Under the pieces are notes generated by a model that saw nothing but the letters and a program-made list of their open reading frames with translations, ran no database searches and was not told the origin of the DNA. Source: Eggerthellaceae bacterium (GTDB lineage Bacteria > Actinomycetota > Coriobacteriia > Coriobacteriales > Eggerthellaceae). Taken from it: DNA of 38,011 nucleotides. The stretch spans positions 1 through 38,011 of the forward strand of contig JALCHN010000017.1 of the NCBI GenBank assembly GCA_022644775.1, given 5' to 3'. Positions 22,933-30,314 of this stretch are shown here, piece after piece. Position numbers and translations under genes: made by a program. The first letter of the stretch is position 1, and each line of letters begins with the position of its first letter.

Positions 22933-24138
22933 ATGCCCAGCATCGCCGATACCGTCGACCTCATCCAGACGCTCGAAAGCGCCGACATCACCGTCTCGCC
23001 CGAGCGGTGCGTGGTCGTGCGCAACCGCAATGCGCCTTGCCGCGCCTGCGCCGAGGCGTGCACGTCGCAGGCAATCGTGCTCGATCCAGCGTCGAACGCG
23101 CTTTCGGTGGACGCCGCGGCCTGCATCGGGTGCGGGTCGTGCGCGACGGCGTGCCCCACGGGCGCGCTCGAGGCGAAGAAGCCCACCGACGCCGAGCTGC
23201 TCGCCTCGTGCTTAGCGGCTCTCAAGGCGAACAAGGGTGAAGTCGTCATCGCCTGCAAGCAGATGTGCGATGCCGCAAAAGGCCTCATCGACCAGGGGAA
23301 AGTGGTGAGCGTTGCGTGCCTGGGCCGCGTGGATGAAAGCCTGCTCTCGATTCTTGCCTTGCGCGGGGCCGAAAAGATTCGCCTAGTGCGCCGCGCCTGC
23401 GACGATTGCCCGCACGCGGCGGGCGGGCGTCTGGCCGAGCGCGTGGCGGAAACCGAGCGTGTGCTGCTCGGTACCTGGGGGCGAGCGACGCAGGTGAAGC
23501 TTTCCGACAAGCTGCCCAAGAGCGTGCACAAGGCCGAGGGCGACGCTTACGACCGCGATCGCCGCGCCTTCTTCCACAACCTGAAAGACGACGCGAAGGA
23601 AGCCGCCGTGAAGACGACCGATTTTGCGCTCGAAAGCGAGTTGGGCCTGAAGCAGAAGGCCTCGCGCGACGACGTGATGCAGGAGCTGCATGTGGGCGGC
23701 GACGGCACGATGCCGCATTTCCTGCCCGCTAAGCGCGGCCGCCTGCTCGACGCGTTGAGCAAGATGGGCGAGCCCACCGACGAGCTGATCGATACGCGCC
23801 TGTTCGGGCACGTGATCATCGACGCCGGCGCCTGCCAAAGCTGCAAGATGTGCGCGGTCTTCTGTCCTACGGGTGCGCTTGCGAAGTGCACTGCGAGCGA
23901 CGGCCAGGCGGGCCTTTCGCACTATCCGGGCGCCTGCGTGCAGTGCCATACCTGCGAGGCCGTCTGCCCGCGCCAGTGTCTCACGCTTTCGGAAGAGGTC
24001 TTCGCCCGCGACGTGGCGACCGGCAGGCGGGAGTTCTATCCCATGGAAAGCGACGCCGACATCAAAGAGCGCAACCGCCATGGGATTCTGAACGCGATGC
24101 GCAAGATTACTGGCGGCACCCAGATCTACGAGCGCTAG
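22933..24138 (+). CDS. Multi-cluster iron-sulfur protein with MvhD-like middle
   Basis: A 401-residue soluble protein with two ferredoxin-like pairs. The N-terminal pair uses C26, C36, C39, C43 and C64-x2-C67-x2-C70-x3-C74. The C-terminal pair (about 295-345) has CQSCKMCAVFCP and CVQCHTCEAVCP. Between them, residues 103-165 (VVIACKQMC, then VACLGRVDESLLSILALRGA, then CDDCPHAAGG) resemble the MvhD/HdrA-linked hydrogenase delta domain, whose cysteines hold a [2Fe-2S] cluster. This suggests an electron bridge between soluble partners. No signal peptide is visible, so it is cytoplasmic. The start ATG at 22933 has GAAGGAG about 10 nt upstream. The functional partner is unknown. Confidence 0.75.
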   Translation: MPSIADTVDLIQTLESADITVSPERCVVVRNRNAPCRACAEACTSQAIVLDPASNALSVDAAACIGCGSCATACPTGALEAKKPTDAELLASCLAALKANKGEVVIACKQMCDAAKGLIDQGKVVSVACLGRVDESLLSILALRGAEKIRLVRRACDDCPHAAGGRLAERVAETERVLLGTWGRATQVKLSDKLPKSVHKAEGDAYDRDRRAFFHNLKDDAKEAAVKTTDFALESELGLKQKASRDDVMQELHVGGDGTMPHFLPAKRGRLLDALSKMGEPTDELIDTRLFGHVIIDAGACQSCKMCAVFCPTGALAKCTASDGQAGLSHYPGACVQCHTCEAVCPRQCLTLSEEVFARDVATGRREFYPMESDADIKERNRHGILNAMRKITGGTQIYER

Positions 24139-24284
24139 CCTGCTGTGCCAGGGGATGGTTCTCTTGGCGCATCCCGTAGCTCAACTGTCGGTCTGCTCGA
24201 AATGCAGGGATATTGCAGGCCGAACGGGAAATGGGTCTCTGGAAACTCGTTTTGCAGAGTTGTTGCACGCAAAATCTGATACGA

Positions 24285-24404
24285 CCCTGCGAAACGAGCG
24301 GAATCGTGCAACGACCGTGCGAAACGAGCGGGGGAGTGCAGTGAGCGTGCAGAACGAGCGTGCAGAGCGAGCGCTCCGCCTGCACGAACCGTGCGAAACG
24401 AGCG
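24285..24404 (+). repeat. Tandem copies of CCGTGCGAAACGAGCG at 30-nt spacing
   Basis: Copies start at 24285, 24315 and 24345, exactly 30 nt apart, with another at 24389. A shortened one (TGCAGAGCGAGCG) starts at 24361. The intervening 14 nt vary (GAATCGTGCAACGA, GGGGAGTGCAGTGA) but also share GTGCA. Function is unknown. Confidence 0.65.
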
Positions 24405-24434
24405 GGGCGCCGTACGCGACGTGCGGCGCCCCGC
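24402..24434 (-). terminator. Terminator hairpin of the CxCxxC gene
   Basis: GCGGGGCGCCG (24402-24412) and CGGCGCCCCGC (24424-24434) are perfect 11-nt arms with an 11-nt loop, 9 nt after the stop on the minus strand. The tail TCGTTTCG is only weakly U-rich. Confidence 0.6.
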
Positions 24435-24443
24435 CTTCTGCAC

Positions 24444-24806
24444 CTACTCTTCGCGGCCGAACTTGCGCAGCAGCTCGTGGGTCGCGGTGCAGGCCGGGCA
24501 GTCGCACCACTTGGCGCCCTGCGCGATGCGCTCGCGCTGGTGGGCAGCCAGCTGAGCGGCGGCTTCCTCGCCCAAAAACTGCTTGCCCTCGTCGCTTTCG
24601 GCGAAGGCGAGCGTGCCTTCCGCGGTAGCGTGATGCTTGTCGATCGCGTCGAGCAGCTTTTCGGTGGCCGCATCGGCGGCGCCGGTATCGGCGGCAACGG
24701 CGTCCTTCCACGCTTGGGCCGCGGCGATGGTCTCGGTGGAGCTCGACGAAGCGTTCAGAAGGTCTTCGACTTTCTGCTGGGTGAATGCGAACAGATCCTG
24801 TTCCAT
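24444..24806 (-). CDS. Small conserved helical protein with C-terminal CDCPAC motif
   Basis: A 120-residue acidic, Ala-rich protein. Its first 100 residues are predicted helices (FTQQKVEDLLNASSSSTETI, AAQAWKDAVAADTG). The end carries WCDCPACTATHELLRKFG, with three cysteines (CxCxxC) that could bind zinc or form a disulfide. Similar proteins occur in Coriobacteria and Clostridia and are sometimes labelled Hsp90-like, a name I do not find supported by the sequence. The function is unknown. The ATG at 24806 follows AAGGAGG. It is convergent with the iron-sulfur gene and divergent from the transporter at 24983. Confidence 0.75.
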   Translation of the reverse strand: MEQDLFAFTQQKVEDLLNASSSSTETIAAAQAWKDAVAADTGAADAATEKLLDAIDKHHATAEGTLAFAESDEGKQFLGEEAAAQLAAHQRERIAQGAKWCDCPACTATHELLRKFGREE

Positions 24807-24850
24807 GAATCCTCCTTATGCGGTACGGCGAACATGGTTCAAGTGTACCC

Positions 24851-24890
24851 GCGAATGAGTCAAAGGGGTCACATCTCTTTGACTCACGCG
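24851..24890. repeat. GAGTCAAAG palindromic element, copy 2
   Basis: It reads CGAATGAGTCAAAG, loop GGGTCACATCT, CTTTGACTCACGCG. The core is identical to the reverse complement of copy 1. This copy lies between divergent genes, 45 nt upstream of the small CxCxxC gene start and next to the transporter promoter. Confidence 0.78.
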
Positions 24891-24903
24891 ATGGCACACC
24901 CCC

Positions 24904-24942
24904 TTTACGAATATCACTATCGTGCTACACTCTGCGATAGTG
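24904..24942 (+). promoter_or_regulatory. Promoter and operator of the YkvI transporter gene
   Basis: TTTACG (24904-24909) and TACACT (24926-24931) are 16 nt apart. The inverted repeat CACTATCG (24915-24922) / CGATAGTG (24935-24942) straddles the -10, a placement typical of repressor sites. The regulator is not identified. Confidence 0.55.
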
Positions 24943-24982
24943 CACCCGCCTTGCGCGGGCTATGAAAGTAAGGAGCATCGAC

Positions 24983-26146
24983 ATGTCCAACGACGTACAA
25001 GCGCCCGCAGACGCGGGCCAACCTAAGCAGCCTATGAGCGCCGCGCGCATCACCCAGATCGGCGGTGCGGTCATGGGGTCCATCGTGGGCTCCGGCTTCG
25101 CATCGGGCCAGGAGGTCCTGCAGTTCTTCACTTCCTACGGCATCCCGGGCATCTGGGGCGCCATCCTCACCACGGCGCTGTTCGCCTTCATGTGCGCCGG
25201 CGTGACCTATTACGGCTACAAGTTCGCCGCCTCCAAGCACTTCAGCGCCTTCCGCCACTACTGCGGGAAGTACTTCGGCATGTTCCTCGACGTGTTCTGC
25301 GTCCTGTTCTGCTTCAGCGTGGCCATCGTCATGACCTCGGGTGCAGGCGCCATGATGGAACAGCAGTTCGGCCTGCCCACCTACGTGGGGTCGATCGGCA
25401 TGGCGCTGCTCGCCCTGTTGTCTGCCATGCTCGACATGGACAAGCTCACGCGCCTGCTCGGCAGCCTGGCGCCGGTCTGCATCGTCTACATCATCGTGGT
25501 GTCGGTGATTACGGCCGCCGCCAACTGGGGCAACCTGGGCAACGCCGACGCGATGGTGGCCGCCGCCGACGCCAACGGCGAGGTCCTGCGCGCGGTGGGC
25601 TCGGCCGGCGTCGGGTTCGCCATGCTGTCGGCCTTCAACTACGTGGCCCACAACGTGCTCGCGGTGACGCCCTTCATTTCCAAGGTGGGCTCCACGGCCC
25701 ATTCGCAGAAGGAAGCCGTGTGGGGAGGCATCGTCGGCGGCATCATGCTGGGCCTGTGCGGCCTGGCGCTCAACATCGCCATGCTCACCACCTACGACAC
25801 GGTGCACACGGCCCAGCTGCCCGGTCTCGCCTTCGCCCAGGCGCTCTCGCCCGTGGCCGGCGGCATCTTCGTCATCGTGCTCGTGATCATGATTTACAAC
25901 ACGATCGTTCCCATGATGCTCAACGTCACCAACCTCTTCGTGAAGCGCGAAGAGGACCCGGTGAAATACCGCATCTTCATGATCGCTCTCGCCGTGGTCG
26001 TGCTATTGGGCGGGCAGTTCCAGTTCTCCCAGCTCATCAACGTGATTTACCCGTTCGTGGGCTACTTCGGCATCGCCTTCCTCGTCATCATGGCCGTCCA
26101 GCTCATCCGCTGGAAGTGCGCCGGCAAGCCCGAGCCGCGGGATTAG
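24983..26146 (+). CDS. YkvI-family membrane transporter
   Basis: A 387-residue membrane protein with 10-11 helices of the YkvI family (COG3949), distant relatives of amino-acid and Na+-coupled transporters. The family hallmark GSIVGSGFASGQEVLQFF lies in the first helix (about residues 30-50), and VGFAMLSAFNYVAHNV in the middle matches the second broken helix. The substrate is unknown; the aminotransferase gene 63 nt downstream suggests an amino acid or amine (inference). The ATG at 24983 follows AAGGAG; an in-frame ATG at 24962 lacks one. A repressor-type operator overlaps its promoter. Confidence 0.85.
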   Translation: MSNDVQAPADAGQPKQPMSAARITQIGGAVMGSIVGSGFASGQEVLQFFTSYGIPGIWGAILTTALFAFMCAGVTYYGYKFAASKHFSAFRHYCGKYFGMFLDVFCVLFCFSVAIVMTSGAGAMMEQQFGLPTYVGSIGMALLALLSAMLDMDKLTRLLGSLAPVCIVYIIVVSVITAAANWGNLGNADAMVAAADANGEVLRAVGSAGVGFAMLSAFNYVAHNVLAVTPFISKVGSTAHSQKEAVWGGIVGGIMLGLCGLALNIAMLTTYDTVHTAQLPGLAFAQALSPVAGGIFVIVLVIMIYNTIVPMMLNVTNLFVKREEDPVKYRIFMIALAVVVLLGGQFQFSQLINVIYPFVGYFGIAFLVIMAVQLIRWKCAGKPEPRD

Positions 26147-26166
26147 CGCTACGATGGGGGCATACG

Positions 26167-26191
26167 GGGCGCCCGCAGCCGGGCGCCCTTT
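26167..26191 (+). terminator. Attenuating hairpin between transporter and aminotransferase
   Basis: GGGCGCCCG (26167-26175) and CGGGCGCCC (26180-26188) are perfect arms with a 4-nt loop and are followed by TTTC. It lies 20 nt after the transporter stop and 19 nt before the next ATG. It probably lowers, rather than stops, read-through to the aminotransferase gene. Confidence 0.6.
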
Positions 26192-26209
26192 CAGAGAGGG
26201 TGGAGCTTC

Positions 26210-27565
26210 ATGACGAAAGCCAATAACGAACGTTCGCGCGCGCTGGTGGAAGTGGAGAGCGCCTACATGGCGCCCACCGCGCGCATTCCCTACTACGACA
26301 TGGTGGTCGACCACGGCTGCGGCGCCAAGATCTACGACGTCGACGGCAACGAGTACATCGATCTCATTTCGAGCGCTTCGGCCACCAACGTGGGCCACTG
26401 CCATCCGCGCGTGGTGAAGGCCGTGTGCGACCAGGCGCAGAAGCTCTTGCTCTATTCTCCGGCCTACATGTACCAAGAGCCCGAAATCAAGCTCGTGGAA
26501 AAGCTCTGCCAGATTGCGCCGGGCGACACGCCGAAGAAGGCCGTTTTTGGCACGTCGGGCTCCGACGCCAACGACGCCGTGATGAAGTTCGCGCGCGCCT
26601 ACACGGGCCGCCCCTACATGATCACCTTCCAGGGGTCCTACCACGGGTCCACTTACGGCAGCATGTCGCTTTCGGGCTTGTCGCTGAACATGGTGCGGAA
26701 GATGGGGCCCCTGGTGCCGGGCATCTACCATATCCCGTACCCCGACAGCTTCCATCAGGGCGTCGACCATCTTTCCGAAGAAGAGCAGGTCGAATACTTC
26801 ATGCGCCCCTTGCTCGACATGACGAGCATGTACCTGCCGCCCGACGAGGTGGCCTGCGTGCTTATGGAGCCCATCGCCGGCGACATGGGCATCATCCCCG
26901 CGCCGCCCGCCTACATGCGCGCCCTCTATGCCTGGTGCCAAGAGCACGGGATCCTTTTCGCCGTGGACGAGATCAACCAGGGCATGGGCCGGTCGGGCAC
27001 CTGGTGGTCGATCGAGCACTACGGCATCGAGCCCGATCTCATGAGCGTGGGCAAGTCGATTGCCTCGGGCCTGCCCCTGTCGGCGATCGTGGGCAAGGCC
27101 GACATCATGGACGCGCTTTCGTTCCCGGCGCACATCTTCACCACGTCGGGCAACCCGGTGTGCTGCGCGGCGGCGCTCGCCACGATCGGCGTGATCGAAG
27201 ACGAGCACCTGCTCGAGCGCGGCACCGAGCTGGGGGAGTATGCTCGGGCGCGGTTCCAGAAGATGGTCGACGAGCACCCTATCGCGGCCGCCGTGCACGG
27301 CAGCGGTCTCAACCTGGGCGTGGACATCATGGAACCGGGCACGCGCACCAAGAGTGCGAAGATGGCGCTCAAGATCGTCTACCGCGCCTTCGAGCTGGGC
27401 GTGGTCATCATCACGTACGCCGATTCGGTCTTGCGCTTCCAGCCGCCTCTCGTGATCGAGCACGACGAGCTTGACCGTGCCCTCGACGTGATCGACCAGT
27501 GCATCGGCGAAGTCGAGCGAGGGGAAGTGCCCGACGACCTGGTCCCTGCGGGGAAGGGCTGGTAG
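26210..27565 (+). CDS. Class III PLP-dependent aminotransferase
   Basis: A 451-residue member of aminotransferase class III (GABA, ornithine and beta-alanine transaminase type). PLP is expected on K282 in SVGKSIASGLPLSAI. FGTSGSDANDAVMKFARAYT (about 113-132) is the phosphate-binding G-S motif. D253-E254 in FAVDEINQGMGRSG align with the usual DEVQTG, where the Asp contacts the PLP ring. The change from QTG to NQG is uncommon. The amino donor is unknown. It is likely co-transcribed with the transporter upstream through the weak hairpin at 26167-26191; GGTGGAG serves as ribosome site. Confidence 0.9.
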   Translation: MTKANNERSRALVEVESAYMAPTARIPYYDMVVDHGCGAKIYDVDGNEYIDLISSASATNVGHCHPRVVKAVCDQAQKLLLYSPAYMYQEPEIKLVEKLCQIAPGDTPKKAVFGTSGSDANDAVMKFARAYTGRPYMITFQGSYHGSTYGSMSLSGLSLNMVRKMGPLVPGIYHIPYPDSFHQGVDHLSEEEQVEYFMRPLLDMTSMYLPPDEVACVLMEPIAGDMGIIPAPPAYMRALYAWCQEHGILFAVDEINQGMGRSGTWWSIEHYGIEPDLMSVGKSIASGLPLSAIVGKADIMDALSFPAHIFTTSGNPVCCAAALATIGVIEDEHLLERGTELGEYARARFQKMVDEHPIAAAVHGSGLNLGVDIMEPGTRTKSAKMALKIVYRAFELGVVIITYADSVLRFQPPLVIEHDELDRALDVIDQCIGEVERGEVPDDLVPAGKGW

Positions 27566-27568
27566 GCG

Positions 27569-27587
27569 AAGGGGCACAAGGCCCCTT
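27569..27587 (+). terminator. Weak hairpin after the aminotransferase gene
   Basis: AAGGGGC and GCCCCTT form a 7-bp stem with a 5-nt loop, 4 nt past the stop codon. No U tract follows, so termination is uncertain. Confidence 0.35.
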
Positions 27588-27728
27588 GCGTGATAACGCC
27601 GTGCCCCGAGCGGGCGCATCTGCTAAAAGACCCGAGCGCGTGCGCTCGAAACTGCAAGCGGATGCGCCCGCGTTCTATTCATAGGCGCTGCTTATGAATC
27701 GCCTTTCTCCAATCGAATCATAGAATAG

Positions 27729-27776
27729 GTTTTGACCTGGTAAAACGTTTCTTTCATCGGCTCTGGGGCCTACAAT
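27729..27776 (+). promoter_or_regulatory. MFS promoter with upstream GACCTGGTAAAACG box
   Basis: TACAAT (27771-27776) has TTTCTT 17 nt upstream (27748-27753). Directly before the -35 is GTTTTGACCTGGTAAAAC (27730-27746), nearly palindromic. The part GACCTGGTAAAACG (27734-27747) matches 13 of 14 positions of 2602-2615 in cassette 1. Centred about 42 nt before the expected start, it is where a class II activator would bind. Confidence 0.45.
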
Positions 27777-27871
27777 CTCCTTGAGTCTGTTGCAGGTGCG
27801 CTCTCGCGAGCGGCCTCCTTTGGCGTGCGCCGAACGAAGCCGCGTTGCGACCCTTGATCGAGGAGAATCAC

Positions 27872-29134
27872 ATGGGAGAAAACGCTACCTACACGACGAA
27901 GATGAGCATTCGCCACATCCTCATTATCGTTACGGGCATCATGATTACCGTGGGCTGTTCGGCCCTCGTCTTTTCCACTTGGTCGGCATTCCAGGCGGTC
28001 GTGCCGGAAATCCTGGGCGTCGAAAAAGCGACCTGGGCCTTCTACGTCACCATCCTCTATTTGGCGTCGGCATTTTCGGCGCCCTTCATCGGCAAGCTGT
28101 TGGCCAATAACGACATGCGCGTGATTCTGAGCGCGTCGGTTCTGCTCGTGGGCCTGGGCTTTCTGCTCATCAGCTTCGCCAAGGCCCTGTGGGCCTTCTA
28201 CGTGGCCGGCGTCATGATGGGCCTCGGTGCCGTGAGCATCCTCTGGCTCGCGATCCCGACCCTGTGCAACAACTGGTTCAACCAGAAATCGGGCACGATC
28301 ATCGGCCTATGCATGGCCTTCACCGGCATCGGCGGCGCCTTCTGGCTACAGGTTTTCAACGCGCTCTACGCGGGCGGTCAGGGCATGGACGTCTGGTCGA
28401 TCTATATGATCTGGGGCATCTGCGCCCTTGTCACCTCGCTGCCGTTCACGATCTTCTGCGTGCGTCGCACCCCGCAGGAGTGCGGCCAGCTGCCCTACGG
28501 CAAGCCGGTGAGCGCATCCGGCAAGCCCGCCGGCATCGACGCTTCCAAGGCCATGAAGACCACGGTCTTCTACGTCTGCTTCCTGTTCTCGGGCATCATC
28601 AACTTGCTCACGATGGTCGCCCAGCAGTTCCCCAGCTACGCGAAATCCCTTACCGGCGTGCCCTTCGACGCCCTCGCCGTCGGCGTCATGATGGCCACCG
28701 TGATGATGGTCTCCCAGGCCATCTCGAAGCTCGTCTTCGGCGTGGCGGCCGATAAGAACGTCCGCGCCACCTTCGTCGTGGCCATCGCGTCGGGCATCGT
28801 GGGCGTTGCGCTCGTGTGGTTCGGCACGAGCTCCGAATTCACGCTGTACGCGGGCGCTGCGATCTACGGCTTCTTCTTCGCCTCCTGCATGGTGCTCATT
28901 CCCGTGATCGTGCGCCAGATTTTCGGCCAGCGCGAATACCCGGAAATCTATTCCCGCATCTCGCTGTTCCTGAACATCATGGGCGCCGTGGGCCCGGTCT
29001 TCTGGGCCTTTCTGGGCCAGTACGGCTACTCGATCGTGTTCGCGGTGGCTATGGTCCTGCTCGTGATCACCTTCTTCTTGGGTACCTACTGCTTCGTGAA
29101 CGCCAAGAAGATCCAAGCGCAATGGACTGAATAA
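27872..29134 (+). CDS. MFS transporter (oxalate/formate antiporter-like)
   Basis: A 420-residue major facilitator protein with 12 predicted helices and a central cytoplasmic loop (TPQECGQLPYGKPVSASGKP). The GLCMAFTGIGGAFWLQVFNAL segment in helix 5 resembles OxlT-type organic-anion carriers. In Eggerthellaceae many such carriers sit beside catabolic genes for aromatic or organic acids. The LysR gene just downstream and the CoA-activation genes beyond it make an organic acid a plausible substrate (inference). The ATG at 27872 follows GAGGAG; an in-frame ATG 27 nt upstream has no such site. Confidence 0.86.
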   Translation: MGENATYTTKMSIRHILIIVTGIMITVGCSALVFSTWSAFQAVVPEILGVEKATWAFYVTILYLASAFSAPFIGKLLANNDMRVILSASVLLVGLGFLLISFAKALWAFYVAGVMMGLGAVSILWLAIPTLCNNWFNQKSGTIIGLCMAFTGIGGAFWLQVFNALYAGGQGMDVWSIYMIWGICALVTSLPFTIFCVRRTPQECGQLPYGKPVSASGKPAGIDASKAMKTTVFYVCFLFSGIINLLTMVAQQFPSYAKSLTGVPFDALAVGVMMATVMMVSQAISKLVFGVAADKNVRATFVVAIASGIVGVALVWFGTSSEFTLYAGAAIYGFFFASCMVLIPVIVRQIFGQREYPEIYSRISLFLNIMGAVGPVFWAFLGQYGYSIVFAVAMVLLVITFFLGTYCFVNAKKIQAQWTE

Positions 29135-29161
29135 ACGGTTTGCGCAGAATGCGCTTCGTGA

Positions 29162-29198
29162 GGGGAACGGTTGTCGAAAGGCTCCGTTCCCCCTTCTT
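29162..29198 (+). terminator. Intrinsic terminator of the MFS gene
   Basis: GGGGAACGG (29162-29170) and CCGTTCCCC (29184-29192) are perfect 9-nt arms with a 13-nt loop and are followed by CCTTCTTAT. It lies 27 nt after the MFS stop, so the LysR gene probably has its own promoter. Confidence 0.75.
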
Positions 29199-29316
29199 AT
29201 GCGTGCGTGTAGAATCGAGCAGTGTGCCACATGAGGGGCGGGCCGTAGAAGCGTTTCCTCGTGGCGCCTGCTGCGGAAGGACAGCCTTCCACAGGGCAAG
29301 AAGGAAGAGGGATTCG

Positions 29317-30228
29317 ATGAACCTATCGCAGCTGTATTATTTCAAAAAGCTTGCGGAACTCGAGCATTACACGCAGGCGGCCAAGGAGCTCTACATTTCC
29401 CAGCCAGCGCTTTCCGATGCCATCCATTCGCTCGAAAACGAGCTGGGTGTGCCCTTGTTTCAGCGTGTGGGGCGCAACGTGCGTCTCACCAAGTACGGTG
29501 CCGAATTCAACGAATACGTGAAGGCGGGCCTGCAGGAAATCGACAACGGGGTGGCGAAGGCGAAGTCCTATACGGCGGGCACGCAGGGCAACCTCAACTT
29601 GGGCGCCGTCTTTCCCGTGCAGGGCGACTACCTGCCGGCGCTGCTCAATTCCTTCAACGAATGCGTGTCGGACAAGGTCACCTTCAAGCTCTTCCAGGGC
29701 TTTTCGCTGCCTTTGATCGACGGGCTGCGCCGCGGCGAGTACGATGCGGTCTTCGCTGCCAGGCCCGCCGATGCCGGCGATTTGGATTGCATTCCCGTCG
29801 TCTCGCACGAGTTGGTGGCCGTGGTGAACCGCAAGAACGAGCTTGCGCGCCGTCGCACGGTCGCACTTGGCGATTTGACGGGGCGTACGGTGATCACCTA
29901 TCGGTCGGGGACGCCGATCGGCAACGACGTGAGCGCTCTCCTCGCAGATTGCGAGGTTGCCGCCGACCAGGTCTATGAAGACGAGATCTCCATCGGCGGG
30001 GCGATTGCGGCCGACGAGCGCTCGGTGGGCCTCTGCACGTACACAATCGGCCTCGCGCCCTACAAGAACGTGAAGCCCCTTATCTTGGAAGGCGTGCCCA
30101 AGGAGTTCCATCGCATCTATCTCATTACGCTTAAGGACGACTTCCATCCCTTCCTGCTTCAGGAATTCATGCGCTACACGGCCTCCTTCGAGCCGCCCGA
30201 AGGTGCCGTGCCCCATCTGGTCGCATAG
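29317..30228 (+). CDS. LysR-family transcriptional regulator
   Basis: A 303-residue LysR-type regulator. The N-terminal winged helix-turn-helix reads MNLSQLYYFKKLAELEHYTQ, then AAKELYISQPALSDAI and the recognition helix. The remainder is the two-lobed periplasmic-binding-like effector domain. The effector is unknown. It sits between the MFS gene and the convergent CoA-transferase gene, so either unit could be a target; LysR proteins usually control a divergent neighbour, which is not the arrangement here. The ATG at 29317 follows AAGGAAGAGGG. An upstream in-frame start would add 59 residues not found in the family. Confidence 0.93.
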   Translation: MNLSQLYYFKKLAELEHYTQAAKELYISQPALSDAIHSLENELGVPLFQRVGRNVRLTKYGAEFNEYVKAGLQEIDNGVAKAKSYTAGTQGNLNLGAVFPVQGDYLPALLNSFNECVSDKVTFKLFQGFSLPLIDGLRRGEYDAVFAARPADAGDLDCIPVVSHELVAVVNRKNELARRRTVALGDLTGRTVITYRSGTPIGNDVSALLADCEVAADQVYEDEISIGGAIAADERSVGLCTYTIGLAPYKNVKPLILEGVPKEFHRIYLITLKDDFHPFLLQEFMRYTASFEPPEGAVPHLVA

Positions 30229-30256
30229 CGCATTCCGTATTCCGCTTCCGCCCCAA

Positions 30257-30298
30257 CGAAAAATGCCGCCGCTCCCGAAGGATGCGGCGGCGTTTCGT
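30257..30298. terminator. Bidirectional terminator between LysR and CoA-transferase genes
   Basis: GCCGCCGC and GCGGCGGC form an 8-bp stem with an 11-nt loop. Flanking CGAAAAAT on the left and GTTTCG on the right give U runs in both directions. The minus-strand side (ATTTTTCG) is stronger, so it mainly ends the CoA-transferase transcript. Confidence 0.8.
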
Positions 30299-30314
30299 GC
30301 TCTGCTCTATGCCA

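Larger units (their letters stand above)
24139..24443. other. 305-nt region between convergent genes
   Basis: No gene is supported. It holds a GTTTTGC/GCAAAA inverted pair near 24249-24273, then four full copies and one partial copy of a 16-nt repeat (24285-24404), and the terminator hairpin of the small CxCxxC gene. CTCGTTTTGCA at 24246-24256 is an inverted variant of the same repeat. Confidence 0.6.
27566..27871. other. 306-nt gap with MFS promoter region
   Basis: No gene is supported. It holds a short hairpin AAGGGGC/GCCCCTT (27569-27587) just after the aminotransferase stop, without a U run. The A/T-rich control region of the MFS gene follows (27690-27785). Confidence 0.6.

Noticed and set aside
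24285-24404. CRISPR array
   Set aside because: Repeats are 16 nt with 14-nt gaps, the gaps share sequence, the spacing breaks after three units and no cas gene is in the window.
24444-24806. Hsp90-family chaperone
   Set aside because: At 120 residues there is no ATPase (Bergerat) fold motif; the label on similar database entries seems unfounded.
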